Shown: positions 15,507 to 24,188 of the stretch, one piece after another | Layout of the letters: each line of letters starts with the position of its first letter | How positions within the stretch are numbered: position 1 is the stretch's first letter | Assembly (NCBI GenBank): GCA_022652815.1 | Contig: JALCRR010000004.1 | Location: forward strand, 1-64,000 | Reading direction: 5' to 3' | From: Oscillibacter sp. | Lineage (GTDB): Bacteria > Bacillota > Clostridia > Oscillospirales > Oscillospiraceae | DNA: 64,000 nucleotides | Program-made: the position numbers and the translations under genes | The notes under the pieces: model-generated | Database searches by the model: none | What the model saw: only the letters and a program-made list of their open reading frames with translations | What the model was told of the DNA's origin: nothing

Positions 15507-15950
15507 CTATACCAGATCAAACAGCATCAGAATTACGCCGTAAATCACCGACGCCAACGTGCCAAACACAATCACCGGGCCGGCAATCAAAAACATTTTT
15601 GCGGCCATGCCGGTGATAAAGCCCTCGGTTTTGAAATCGATGGCCGGAGAGACTACGGCGTTTGCAAAGCCCGTGATGGGCACCAGCGTACCGGCACCGC
15701 CAAACCGGGCCAGCTTGTTGTACCAGTTTAAGCCCGTGGTCAGAGCCGATAAAAACACCAGCGAGCAGGAACTGGCCGTGGCGGCGTCGTCCTGCCCCAG
15801 ACCGACGCTGCCCCAGAAGGTCTGAATCAGCTGGCCCAGCACGCAGATTGCTCCGCCGATGAGAAAGGCCAAAAGCAGATCCTTCCAGAGTGGGGATTTG
15901 GGAGACATCTTTTTCACATATTGCTGATATTCCTTGGGAGACATATCCAT
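15507..15950 (-). CDS. spoVAC: stage V sporulation protein AC
   Basis: A 147-residue membrane protein with four hydrophobic segments and the family signature MSPKEYQQYVKKMSPKSP at its N terminus, followed by WKDLLLAFLIGGAICVLGQ. SpoVA proteins form the spore inner-membrane channel that loads and releases calcium-dipicolinate. spoVAC usually sits beside spoVAD and spoVAE; here it stands alone between a terminator and hemW. The start at 15950 follows AAGGTGGA at 7 bp; a longer reading from 15992 lacks one. Confidence 0.92.
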   Translation of the reverse strand: MDMSPKEYQQYVKKMSPKSPLWKDLLLAFLIGGAICVLGQLIQTFWGSVGLGQDDAATASSCSLVFLSALTTGLNWYNKLARFGGAGTLVPITGFANAVVSPAIDFKTEGFITGMAAKMFLIAGPVIVFGTLASVIYGVILMLFDLV

Positions 15951-16085
15951 GTGCGTTTCCACCTTTTTTGGATTTTGCCATAGGTTTCCCAATTTTTCGG
16001 AAATTTATGCCTCCCTTGCAAATGCGTGCAAAAGCAGTTAGAATAGAGAAGAATTTTTAAAATCCAAAAGCTTTGGGAGCGTTTT

Positions 16086-17300
16086 ATGAAACCGGAAGAA
16101 AAGAAACTGGGGATTTATGTGCACGTCCCCTTCTGCAAGTCCAAGTGCGCCTACTGTGACTTTTATTCGCTGCCCCATGCCGAAGAGCGTATGGAGGAGT
16201 ATGTCAAGGCGGTTTCCGCCCATTTGACGGAAACGGCCCCGATTGCCGCCCACCATACGGTGGACACCATCTATTTTGGCGGCGGCACCCCTACCCTGTT
16301 GGGCAGCAAATCCTTAAAGGAACTGCTTGCGGTGATCCAGAAGAAGTACCGGGTGGATAAAAAGGCAGAGATCACCTTTGAAGCCAACCCGGATTCCGCC
16401 TGTGACTGGAAAGAGCTGCGTACCCTGCGCAAAGCGGGCTTCAACCGCATCTCTCTTGGAATGCAGTCCGCGTGCGATGAAGAACTGAAGGAAATCGGCC
16501 GGGTGCACACCTTTGACCAGGTTCGCGCGGCGGTGGAGGCCGCCCGGAAGGCGAAGTTTGACAACCTTTCGCTGGATTTGATTTACGGTCTGCCCCATCA
16601 GACGATGGACCGCTGGAAGGCGAATCTGCAGGCGGCGCTAGATCTGGCACCCCAGCACCTTTCCTGCTATGGTCTGACGTTGGAGGAGGGCACGCCTCTC
16701 TATCTCCGCCGGGACGACGCCATGCTGCCCGGTGACGAGGCACAGGCGGATTTTTACCTCTACACCGTGGATACCCTCTTGCATTATGGCTATCCCCAGT
16801 ACGAGATTTCCAACTTTGCCCGTCCGGGCTATGAGTCCCGCCACAATCTGAAATACTGGACGCTGGGCGAGTATGCGGGCTTCGGCCCCGGCGCCCACTC
16901 CGACTTCGGCGGTGTGCGCTACGCCTATGAGCGGGATTTGGACGTCTACATTAAGGGCGTGCTAGAGGGTGCCCCCATGCTCTCCGAGAGTGAGCGGATT
17001 CCCCAGCTGGACCGGGATACCGAATATCTGATGCTGGGACTGCGCACGGTGCGCGGCCTTCGTCCCCAGGAGTTTGAAAGCCGCTATCGCCGCCTGTTTT
17101 CCTGCATTGTTCCGTTTTTGGAGGAGTGCCGCACGGCTGGCTATGCCGTGTGTGAAGCCGACGGAAGCTGGCACTTGACGCCTCAGGGCTTTTTGGTTTC
17201 AAACCAGATTATCGGCGGCGTGCTGGACGCGCTGGGAAAAGACAAAGTCGCCAAGGCGGCAGCTGCGGCCCGGGGCGATTACCGCATCGACGTGAAATAA
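16086..17300 (+). CDS. hemW: radical SAM heme chaperone HemW
   Basis: A 404-residue radical SAM protein. The cluster motif is Cys17-x3-Cys21-x2-Cys24-x-Phe (FCKSKCAYCDF), and Phe rather than a fourth Cys separates HemW from HemN coproporphyrinogen dehydrogenase. The glycine-rich FGGGTPTLL and the LDLIYGLPHQT element complete the TIM-barrel core, and a HemN C-terminal domain follows. HemW delivers heme to proteins rather than making it. A separate hemZ is present at 50.3 kb. GGGAG lies just before the ATG; a strong terminator follows, so it is probably monocistronic. Confidence 0.92.
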   Translation: MKPEEKKLGIYVHVPFCKSKCAYCDFYSLPHAEERMEEYVKAVSAHLTETAPIAAHHTVDTIYFGGGTPTLLGSKSLKELLAVIQKKYRVDKKAEITFEANPDSACDWKELRTLRKAGFNRISLGMQSACDEELKEIGRVHTFDQVRAAVEAARKAKFDNLSLDLIYGLPHQTMDRWKANLQAALDLAPQHLSCYGLTLEEGTPLYLRRDDAMLPGDEAQADFYLYTVDTLLHYGYPQYEISNFARPGYESRHNLKYWTLGEYAGFGPGAHSDFGGVRYAYERDLDVYIKGVLEGAPMLSESERIPQLDRDTEYLMLGLRTVRGLRPQEFESRYRRLFSCIVPFLEECRTAGYAVCEADGSWHLTPQGFLVSNQIIGGVLDALGKDKVAKAAAAARGDYRIDVK

Positions 17301-17312
17301 TGCTACTTTATA

Positions 17313-17347
17313 AAGAAATGCGCCGGCAATTTGCCGGCGCATTTCTT
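17313..17347. terminator. bidirectional intrinsic terminator
   Basis: A 17-bp perfect stem (17313-17329 with 17331-17347) has AAGAAA and TTTCTT ends. It separates plus-strand hemW from the minus-strand ferredoxin gene. Confidence 0.85.
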
Positions 17348-17349
17348 AT

Positions 17350-17526
17350 TTACTCCTCTTCGATTGCGGAAACCGGGCACTGTTCCTTGGCCTCGCGGGC
17401 CTGTGCGGGATCGGCAGGCTGGGCAATGACATGGGCGTGACCGTCATCTCCCAGTTCAAAAACCTCCGATGCGATGCCGGTGCAAAGGCCGCAGCCGATG
17501 CAGCTGTCGTTTACTTTAAATGCCAT
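17350..17526 (-). CDS. single-cluster [4Fe-4S] ferredoxin
   Basis: A 58-residue electron carrier. Cys9, Cys12 and Cys15 (CIGCGLC) with Cys50 before Pro bind one [4Fe-4S] cluster, as in Thermotoga- or Desulfovibrio-type monocluster ferredoxins; the second cluster of clostridial ferredoxins is missing. MAFKVND is a typical start, with AAGGAG 8-9 bp upstream of the ATG at 17526. It is 90 bp downstream of the dicluster protein on the same strand and is probably cotranscribed with it. Confidence 0.9.
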   Translation of the reverse strand: MAFKVNDSCIGCGLCTGIASEVFELGDDGHAHVIAQPADPAQAREAKEQCPVSAIEEE

Positions 17527-17616
17527 AAAAAGCGCTCCTTTCAAATCGTTAAGATCAGACGTATTGTGGGGCTGCCGAGTTTTTCGACACGCTGTATTAT
17601 ATCCCTTCTGGGAAAA

Positions 17617-18327
17617 TTAAACCAGACCGGAGAGAATGTTACCGTCGGTGGAAAGGACCACCACCTGCCAGGGCAGGAATTTGCCGCTGTTTTGCAGGGC
17701 GGTTTTCACCGCCTGCTCGATGCCACCGCAGCAGGGAACCTCCATGCGGACGACAGTGACGCTTTTGATGTCGTTGCTGCGAATGATCTCCGTCAGCTTC
17801 TCGGCGTAATCCACGCTGTCCAGCTTAGGGCAGCCGATCAGCGTCACGCGGTTTTTGATAAATTTTTCGTGGAAAGCGCCGTAGGCGTATGCCGTGCAGT
17901 CTGCGGCGATCAGCAGGTCGGCGCTCTCAAAGTACGGTGCCTTGACGGGTGCCAGCTTGATCTGTACCGGCCACTGGGAAAGGCGGCTGGGCACCTGCCC
18001 GGCGGGAGCGGCGGCCGGAACCGCCTCGTGGTCGATGGCGCGGGATGCGGAGCCGGGGCAGCCGCAGGGGAAAGCGGAGAACGCGGCCTTTTTCGCCTTG
18101 TGTGCCTTCACAGCCTCCTCGTCGTAGGCGGCGGCTTCCCGCTCGGTAAAGGTGATGGCTCCGGTGGGGCACTGGGGCAGGCAATCGCCCAGACCGTCGC
18201 AGTAATCGTCCCGCAGCAGCTTTGCCTTGCCGTTTGCCATGCCGATGGCGCCCTCGTGACAGGCCTTGGCGCAGGCACCGCAGCCGTTGCATTTTGCTTC
18301 ATCAATATGAATAATCTTTCGAATCAT
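17617..18327 (-). CDS. dicluster [4Fe-4S] protein
   Basis: A 236-residue protein with an N-terminal ferredoxin domain: Cys13, 16, 19 and 23 (CNGCGACAKAC) and a second set, Cys43, 49 and 53 (CDGLGDCLPQC). The linker is rich in Ala and Pro (about 85-115). The C-terminal domain contains ADCTAYAYG, IGCPKLD and EVPCCGG, with extra conserved cysteines that may bind another cofactor. Proteins of this layout are common in anaerobes, usually as uncharacterised redox proteins. A GGAGGAA site precedes the ATG. It is divergent from a Crp/Fnr regulator across a 91-bp gap that holds a palindrome. Confidence 0.85.
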   Translation of the reverse strand: MIRKIIHIDEAKCNGCGACAKACHEGAIGMANGKAKLLRDDYCDGLGDCLPQCPTGAITFTEREAAAYDEEAVKAHKAKKAAFSAFPCGCPGSASRAIDHEAVPAAAPAGQVPSRLSQWPVQIKLAPVKAPYFESADLLIAADCTAYAYGAFHEKFIKNRVTLIGCPKLDSVDYAEKLTEIIRSNDIKSVTVVRMEVPCCGGIEQAVKTALQNSGKFLPWQVVVLSTDGNILSGLV

Positions 18328-18390
18328 GAAAAATTCCTCCTGTTTGTTTGACTTTCTGGATACAGTATCTTACAATCAGAAAAAATAGTC

Positions 18391-18406
18391 TGTTGGAAAT
18401 CCAACA
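18391..18406. promoter_or_regulatory. candidate Crp/Fnr operator
   Basis: TGTTGG-AAAT-CCAACA is a perfect 6-bp inverted repeat with a 4-bp spacer, the geometry of CRP/FNR sites (consensus halves TGTGA or TTGAT). It lies in the divergent promoter region between the Fe-S gene and the regulator, 13 bp before the regulator ATG. Confidence 0.5.
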
Positions 18407-18418
18407 AAACGGAGAAAC

Positions 18419-19096
18419 ATGAAAAATATTTTTGATTTTCAGCTTTTGCTGGCCTCGCCGCTCTTTGCAAAAATGACCCGGCAGGATCTTGAGGCGGCGC
18501 TGACCTGTCTTGGCGCGGTGGAACGCAGTTACCCTAAAGGTGCTGTGCTGCTGGAGTCGGGCGCACCGGTGCGCAGTGTGGGTCTGGTGGTCTCGGGGAA
18601 GGTTCACGTTCTGCGGGAGGATTTCTGGGAAAACCAAGATCTGATTGCCCCGGTTCGTCCCGGTGAGCTGTTTGGAGAAGCCTATGCGTGTGCGGGAGAA
18701 GATTCTGGCGTCACGGTAACCGCAGCGGAAAACACCACCGTTCTTTTTCTGGAGGTGGCGCGCATGCTGCACACCTGTCCGTCGGGGTGTGCGTATCACG
18801 CGCAGCTGATTCAAAATTTGCTCCACGTCATGGCGCGCAAAAATCTTCAGCTCAACGCGAAACTCTCCCATGTGACCCGGCGGCTGACCCGGGACAAGGT
18901 GCTGGACTATCTCTCGGCGGAGGCGGCGCGGGCGGAATCGCCGGAATTCTCCATCCCCTTTAATCGCCAGCAGCTGGCAGACTATCTGGCAGTGGATCGC
19001 AGCGCCCTCTCTGCCGAATTAAGCAAGCTGCGTCGGGAGGGCTACCTCACCTTCCACAAAAATTACTTCACTCTTCTGCGGGAAGCAGAAGAATAG
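18419..19096 (+). CDS. Crp/Fnr family transcriptional regulator
   Basis: A 225-residue regulator with an N-terminal cyclic-nucleotide-binding-type beta roll (about 15-120, with GELFGEAYACAGED) and a C-terminal winged HTH (about 165-215; FNRQQLADYLAVDRSALSAELSKL). It lacks the Fnr Cys set, so it is not an obvious oxygen-sensing Fe-S protein; the ligand is unknown. It is divergent from two Fe-S protein genes and may control them and itself through the palindrome at 18391-18406. GGAG is 4 bp before the ATG. Confidence 0.9.
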   Translation: MKNIFDFQLLLASPLFAKMTRQDLEAALTCLGAVERSYPKGAVLLESGAPVRSVGLVVSGKVHVLREDFWENQDLIAPVRPGELFGEAYACAGEDSGVTVTAAENTTVLFLEVARMLHTCPSGCAYHAQLIQNLLHVMARKNLQLNAKLSHVTRRLTRDKVLDYLSAEAARAESPEFSIPFNRQQLADYLAVDRSALSAELSKLRREGYLTFHKNYFTLLREAEE

Positions 19097-19101
19097 CAGA
19101 A

Positions 19102-19128
19102 AGCGCCGCCAGAACGGGCGGCACTTTT
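19102..19128 (+). terminator. terminator of the Crp/Fnr gene
   Basis: GCCGCC (19105-19110) pairs with GGCGGC (19117-19122), followed by ACTTTTGTG. It also lies just past the minus-strand anti-sigma gene end. Confidence 0.65.
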
Positions 19129-19131
19129 GTG

Positions 19132-20697
19132 TTAGGTCAAGGGGAAAGTTTTACCGTCGATAACCACGGCGGAAATTTTTGACGGGTCGATGGGAGTTTT
19201 AAAGCGCTGTTCCGAAACAGAGATGTAGGAGCCGTCTTCTTCTGTATGGGCTGAACGGCCGCTGAGGTGTATGGCCTGTTCGGGCGTGGAGCCGTCCGTC
19301 ATTATAAATGTGACGGCCATATCGGGAACATAGGGAATGTTCGCATCGGGGTCATTTAGATCCAGTTGACCGGAAAACTCCAGATGGCAGGAGAGGGGCG
19401 AGATGCGCAAGGCCGCCAAATTGTATCCCGGGACAAACAGGCTTTCCTTTCCCGTCCAACTCTTAGAAAGGTCTTGATAGGAGAGCGTCCAGCTTTGCTC
19501 CCACTTGCCGGGAAGCAAGGTGTTGAAGCCCGGATGTCCGCTGGGGTCATCGATTATGCGGAAGGAAGACGTTCCTTCATCCGCCACGACGAGATACTGC
19601 TCTCCGTGAGTGCCGTCGCAGGTAACGAGGACGGAGCCGTCGGCGTAATAATACGTGATAATACCCCGGGCTTCATCTGTCTCTGTCCGCGTTGGCACAT
19701 TGGTGGGGGCAGCTTGCGCAGCGGGCGCCTCGGAGGATACGTTTTCCCCGGCAGGCGCTGATTCCTCATTTCCGCCGCCAAGAACAACGGAGGTGTCCCC
19801 AACTTGAACGGTCGTTTTATCTCCGATGGTGACCGTGGCGTCTGTGTTGTTGAATACGATGTTGCCATCCGCGCTGATTTGCACGATGGTAACTTTTCCA
19901 GAGGGCAGGGTCAGCGTGGTGGCGTCCTGCTCCTCCGGCTTATAGAAGCCGTAATCCGAATAGCGCAACGTCACTGTCTGGCCGCTGAGTGCCTCAAAGC
20001 TTCGGGCGGAAATCAAGTAGGTGACGGAGTGGGTGGTGCATTCTGTCACAGTGGAATTCCAGCTGTTTCCCTGCTGCCCATCCACCAGAAAATCCATGTC
20101 AGAAAATCGATAGGTGGTGTCCACCGGCACACCTTCCGGGAAGTCGAAGCGCACGGCGATGTAGAGGTACTGGGAATCGCCCAGCGTTTGGAGCACGGTC
20201 ATGGTTACATTCTGATTTACGGCTGTCTTATTGACTGTCTGGGCCGCCGGGCGGAGCAACTGGGTCTGGGCGGGCGTGAAGGAAAAGCTGTTGGTAAGCT
20301 CCGCACCCAGCTCCGGCAACTCAGGCTCCGACTCAGGCTCCGGCTCTGCTTTGACAGGGTTGACAGAGACGGGTTTGTTCGGGACAAGCTCTGCCGACTG
20401 CCCCACAGCGGACGCGGATTCTTCCTCTTTTGCCACCGGGACGATGCCGAGTGCTGCGGCAATCCGCCCGCCGGATGCGTAGTCTGCAACAGCCAGACAG
20501 CTGACGGACAATACGCACACGGCGGCAGCCAGCAGCAGACCCTTCCACAGGTGTCGCGACGGCTTTTGTGCAGAGGGCTGCTCCACTGGGGAGATCTGCG
20601 TCAGAACCCGTTCCTTCACCGCTCCAACGTTAAAAATCGGCGGGGACGGCAACAGAGCGTCCAGCTCTTCCTCTGTTAGAAAATCACGGTCTGTCAT
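19132..20697 (-). CDS. membrane anti-sigma factor-like protein
   Basis: A 521-residue single-pass protein: a cytoplasmic N terminus (1-49), one transmembrane helix (about 51-71), an acidic Pro/Glu-rich linker (PEPESEPELPE), then a large extracytoplasmic beta-rich region. The architecture and its position directly after an ECF sigma gene suggest an anti-sigma factor of the DUF4179 type, holding the sigma factor at the membrane until an external signal arrives. Its ATG overlaps the sigma stop (TGATG), so the two are translationally coupled. A second Gly/Ser/Ala-rich linker near 310-340 splits the outer part in two. Confidence 0.75.
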   Translation of the reverse strand: MTDRDFLTEEELDALLPSPPIFNVGAVKERVLTQISPVEQPSAQKPSRHLWKGLLLAAAVCVLSVSCLAVADYASGGRIAAALGIVPVAKEEESASAVGQSAELVPNKPVSVNPVKAEPEPESEPELPELGAELTNSFSFTPAQTQLLRPAAQTVNKTAVNQNVTMTVLQTLGDSQYLYIAVRFDFPEGVPVDTTYRFSDMDFLVDGQQGNSWNSTVTECTTHSVTYLISARSFEALSGQTVTLRYSDYGFYKPEEQDATTLTLPSGKVTIVQISADGNIVFNNTDATVTIGDKTTVQVGDTSVVLGGGNEESAPAGENVSSEAPAAQAAPTNVPTRTETDEARGIITYYYADGSVLVTCDGTHGEQYLVVADEGTSSFRIIDDPSGHPGFNTLLPGKWEQSWTLSYQDLSKSWTGKESLFVPGYNLAALRISPLSCHLEFSGQLDLNDPDANIPYVPDMAVTFIMTDGSTPEQAIHLSGRSAHTEEDGSYISVSEQRFKTPIDPSKISAVVIDGKTFPLT

Positions 20698-21233
20698 CAA
20701 GCAAGCCCCCTTTCAATAAGATACTGCCGCATTTTTTCCCGCCCGCGTTTCAGACGGCTTTTCAGAGTGGATTCGTTCTGCGCCGTGACAGCGGCAATTT
20801 CCGCCACGGTCTGGTCCAGGTAGTAAAAACGGAGAAAAAGCTCTTGGTCCGCGCTGTTCAGCGCTTCCAGTGCTTGATGCACCGCGGCCCGTTGCTCCGC
20901 TTTTTCGGTGGCCTGCTCCGGTGTGGGTGCGCCGTCCGCCAAAAGCGGTTCCTCCGGCAGCGGTTCCATAGGGTGGTATTTCCGCAGCCGGGTCCGGGCA
21001 GCGTTGCGGGCGACGGCGGCAAGATACGGCTTGATGTCGCCCTCAATGCGCTCGCGGCTGCCCCACAGGGCAAGAAACGTGTCAGAGAGCGTTTCTTCCA
21101 TGTCCTCCGGTGGCAGCGTCTGATTCAAGAATACCGAGATGATCTTGGCGGCATAGGCACTGTATCGGTCTATCACTTCCTCCAGTGCGGCGGAATCGCC
21201 GATGCGAAAACGGGCACTTAAACTGTCCTGCAA
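20697..21233 (-). CDS. ECF-type RNA polymerase sigma factor
   Basis: A sigma factor of about 178 residues with region 2 (ALEEVIDRYSAYAAKIISVF then DTFLALW) and region 4 (LFLRFYYLDQTVAEIAAVTAQNESTLKSRLKRGREKM). There is no region 1.1 or 3, so it is ECF class. The start is uncertain: TTG at 21233 has AGGAGGG 9 bp upstream, while GTG at 21263 would give 188 residues with no ribosome binding site. Coupling with the downstream membrane protein suggests a sigma/anti-sigma pair responding to an envelope signal. No other member of its regulon is identifiable here. Confidence 0.88.
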   Translation of the reverse strand: MQDSLSARFRIGDSAALEEVIDRYSAYAAKIISVFLNQTLPPEDMEETLSDTFLALWGSRERIEGDIKPYLAAVARNAARTRLRKYHPMEPLPEEPLLADGAPTPEQATEKAEQRAAVHQALEALNSADQELFLRFYYLDQTVAEIAAVTAQNESTLKSRLKRGREKMRQYLIERGLA

Positions 21234-21334
21234 TTCCGGGTCCCTCCTGTCCTTCCGGCGCACGGCGCCGACGTCCTCATGGGCTGATATATACCAAGAT
21301 GCACGAAAGCGGGCTTTGGTTGCATTTTAACATA

Positions 21335-21369
21335 AAAAATGCGTCCGGGGAAATCCCGGACGCATTTTT
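21335..21369. terminator. intrinsic terminator of thlA
   Basis: AAAAATGCGTCCGGG (21335-21349) pairs with 21355-21369 around GAAAT, with A-run and T-run ends. It lies 23 bp after the thiolase stop on the minus strand. Confidence 0.9.
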
Positions 21370-21391
21370 GTGTTCAGTTAGGAACGGAGAA

Positions 21392-22651
21392 TTAGCACTT
21401 CTCCCAAACGGTGGCAACGCCCTGGCCGCCGCCGATGCACAGCGTGGCGAGACCCTTCTTGGCATCGCTGCGCTTCTGCAGCTCGTGCAGCAGAGTGACA
21501 ACGATACGAGCGCCGGAAGCGCCGACGGGATGGCCAAGAGAAATGGCGCCGCCGTTGACGTTGACCTTGCTCATGTCGAAGTGCAGCTCACGTGCAACTG
21601 CGATGGACTGAGCGGCAAATGCCTCGTTGGCCTCGACCAGATCGATGTCGTCGATGGTCACGCCAGCCTTGGCCATTGCCTGACGGGAAGCGGGAACGGG
21701 GCCGACACCCATGATCTTGGGATCAACACCGCCCTGGCCCCAGCCAACCAGCTTGGCCATGGGCTTCAGACCGTATTTTGCAACAGCTTCGCCGGAGCAG
21801 AGCACCAGAGCTGCAGCGCCGTCGTTAATGCCGGAAGCGGAAGCAGCGGTCACGCGCTGATCATGCTTGTGGGCATCCGCCTCATGAACCTCCGTGGGCT
21901 CGAAGGTATCAACAATGGACTCTTCCACGCCGTCGGGGCCAACGGGGAAGCAGGGACGCAGCTTGGAAATGCCTTCCAGCGTAGTGCCAGCCTTGGGGAA
22001 CTCGTCAACCTTGAAGTCGACAACCTGCTTCTTGACCTTCACGGGGACGGCAACGATTTCGTCGTCGAACTTGCCGGCCTTCTGGGCGGCTTCGGTCTTC
22101 TGCTGGGAAGCAGCGGAGAACTCGTCCAGCTCCTCGCGGGTAATGCCCCACTTGTCGCAGATGTTCTCGGCGGTGGTGCCCATGTGGTAGTTGTTGAATG
22201 CATCCCACAGGCCATCCTTAATCATGGTGTCGACCAGCTTCTTGTCACCCATGCGAGCGCCCCAGCGGGCATCCATGGAGGCAAAAGGAGCAGCGGACAT
22301 GTTCTCGGTGCCGCCGCAGACAATCACGTCAGCGTCGCCGGCCAGAATGGCGCGTGCGCCTTCGATGAGGGACTTCATGCCGGAGCCGCACACCATGCCG
22401 ATGGTGTAGGAGGGAACAGAATAGGGGATGCCGGCCTTGACGGAAACCTGGCGGGCAACGTTCTGGCCCTGAGCGGAAGTCAGGACGCAGCCGAACATGA
22501 CCTCATCGACCTGCTCGGGCTTCACGCCTGCGCGATTGAGTGCTTCCTTGACGGCGATAGCGCCCAGGTCAGCAGCGGGGGTGCCTTTCAGGGAGCCGCC
22601 GAAGGAGCCGATAGCGGTTCTGCAGCAATTAACTACGTACAGATCTTTCAT
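21392..22651 (-). CDS. thlA: acetyl-CoA acetyltransferase (thiolase)
   Basis: A 419-residue biosynthetic thiolase that joins two acetyl-CoA to acetoacetyl-CoA, the first step to butyrate or related products. The catalytic residues are all present: Cys88 (MVCGSGMKS), His374 ([10 protein letters not shown]) and Cys405 (CIGGGQG). It is somewhat longer than the usual 392 residues because of an insertion around 200-250. ATG at 22651 is used because GGAGG lies 6 bp upstream. It is flanked by its own terminator and that of the foldase gene, so it is probably monocistronic; the other butyrate genes are not in the window. Confidence 0.93.
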   Translation of the reverse strand: MKDLYVVNCCRTAIGSFGGSLKGTPAADLGAIAVKEALNRAGVKPEQVDEVMFGCVLTSAQGQNVARQVSVKAGIPYSVPSYTIGMVCGSGMKSLIEGARAILAGDADVIVCGGTENMSAAPFASMDARWGARMGDKKLVDTMIKDGLWDAFNNYHMGTTAENICDKWGITREELDEFSAASQQKTEAAQKAGKFDDEIVAVPVKVKKQVVDFKVDEFPKAGTTLEGISKLRPCFPVGPDGVEESIVDTFEPTEVHEADAHKHDQRVTAASASGINDGAAALVLCSGEAVAKYGLKPMAKLVGWGQGGVDPKIMGVGPVPASRQAMAKAGVTIDDIDLVEANEAFAAQSIAVARELHFDMSKVNVNGGAISLGHPVGASGARIVVTLLHELQKRSDAKKGLATLCIGGGQGVATVWEKC

Positions 22652-22878
22652 AATTTGCCTCCATTTTATCATTTCAATTTTTTTAAGGCAGAGTCAGTCG
22701 GGTTTCCGGCTGTACCCTGTCGGGAATACGAAATTGTCAAAAAACAAACAAGATTGCTAAATTTTTGACACACTGGCAGACGCCTCCGCCAACAAAACCA
22801 ATTATAGGAGATTTTACGTCCTCCGTCAATGGGTTTTTGAGGGGTTCGAGAAAATTTGTTAAATCTTTGACAAAATGG

Positions 22879-22911
22879 TTTGGGATTTGGGCAAGTTGCC
22901 CAAATCCCAAA
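22879..22911 (-). terminator. terminator of the foldase gene
   Basis: A 14-bp perfect stem (TTTGGGATTTGGGC at 22879-22892 with 22898-22911) around AAGTT. It is 27 bp past the foldase stop on the minus strand and followed by a modest T-run. The rest of the gap to thlA (22652-22878) shows nothing clear. Confidence 0.75.
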
Positions 22912-22937
22912 TGGTTGGAAAATGAATCCAACAAAAT

Positions 22938-24107
22938 TTAGTTCGCAGAGGATGCGGCAGCGGCGGAGGAATCGCCGGTGCCACCCTCTTCCGGCGTGGC
23001 GGCGGGAAGGGTGCCGAATGCGGAGGAATCGCCGGCGGTAAGATTCAGCTTGGCTCGTGCGTCTGCAAGTTTTGTACAGAGATCGGCCACATCCAGAGAA
23101 TCATAATCGTCGGAATACGTAATGTCAGCGTTGTCAGCTGCAGTTTTCAGCAGATTGTCGAAGTAGTCGGCGGACACGGTATCTGTGTCCAGCGGCTTGC
23201 GGAGAATGATATAAAAGCCCTCGTCAGACTCCACCACGTCGCTCCACTTGTTTTCCTCCAGCGTTTGAGCCGCCGTCTCGAAGGCGTCGGACATGGTGCC
23301 GACGCCGGGGGCAAAGGTAAAGCCGTCGGGATAGGTCTCCCGGTCATCGTCGGAGTATGTACCGGCCAGGGTGGAAAAGTAGGTCAAGGGGTCGGAACTG
23401 GCGTTGAGCTTACCGAGAATCATGTCCGCCCGCTCCCGCTTTTCGGCCATGGCGGCGGTGTCGCCGTCGGCCACATCTGCCGTAGACACCAGAATCTCAT
23501 CCACGGTGAGGTATCCCTTTTCTTGGGCGTAGGCATCCACATCGGCCTGTGCAGGATAAAGTTCGCTGCCCTCGGTGGAATACAGCTCGTAAAGATGGTT
23601 GTAGAGATAGTAGTCGGCGGAGATCAGCTGGGCGGAGGCCTTGTCGATGCCCATATAGGCAAGCTCGGCGGTGTAGGCGTCCTCACCGCCGTACTGGCGC
23701 ACCATGGCGTCCCACTGGGTGTCGATGCCGCTCAAATCCTCGTCGGAAATTTCGCAGCCGTATTTCTTGGCCCAGGATTCCACCTCGGCGTACAGCGCCG
23801 TGGTGGAAAGTGCCTGGGACTTCACATAGTCAGCCAGTGTCTGGCCGCTGTGGCTCTCGTTCCAGTCCACGGTTTTGCCGGCCTGCTTATAGTAGTTGGT
23901 AATGTAATCACAGTTGTAGGTCAGCCAGTAAAGATACCGGTCGGCAGTCACATCCCACCCGTCCACGGTCAATAGCACCGCGTCGGGGGAAATGCCGGTG
24001 GCATCGTAGTAAAGACCGGCCTTGGTCTTTCCGCTTTTGCTCCCACAGCCTGCAAGGCATGTGAGGCACAGCAAAAGCGCCAAAAGCCCAGAGAGTTTCT
24101 TTTTCAT
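22938..24107 (-). CDS. PrsA/SurA-like foldase lipoprotein
   Basis: A 389-residue lipoprotein: a signal peptide with the lipobox CLAGC and Cys21 as anchor, an N-terminal SurA-type helical domain (about 45-220), then a parvulin-like peptidyl-prolyl isomerase region (about 225-330) with YLTVDEILVST and EGFYIILRKP. It would fold exported proteins outside the membrane. The C terminus is low-complexity (Gly, Ser, Ala). ATG at 24107 is chosen for its GGAGGAACC site; the longer reading hides the signal peptide. It lies 81 bp after mfd and is probably cotranscribed. Confidence 0.85.
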   Translation of the reverse strand: MKKKLSGLLALLLCLTCLAGCGSKSGKTKAGLYYDATGISPDAVLLTVDGWDVTADRYLYWLTYNCDYITNYYKQAGKTVDWNESHSGQTLADYVKSQALSTTALYAEVESWAKKYGCEISDEDLSGIDTQWDAMVRQYGGEDAYTAELAYMGIDKASAQLISADYYLYNHLYELYSTEGSELYPAQADVDAYAQEKGYLTVDEILVSTADVADGDTAAMAEKRERADMILGKLNASSDPLTYFSTLAGTYSDDDRETYPDGFTFAPGVGTMSDAFETAAQTLEENKWSDVVESDEGFYIILRKPLDTDTVSADYFDNLLKTAADNADITYSDDYDSLDVADLCTKLADARAKLNLTAGDSSAFGTLPAATPEEGGTGDSSAAAASSAN

Positions 24108-24188
24108 CGTGGTTCCTCCAATTTCCCGGCGAATTGTCCGCCGTGCCATACGAACTGATTTTACGCCCGCGTTCGGGCGAATACAAGC

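Noticed and set aside
21185..22768. 527-codon open frame on the plus strand across thlA
   Set aside because: Antisense to a complete thiolase with all catalytic residues; no ribosome binding site and no domain.
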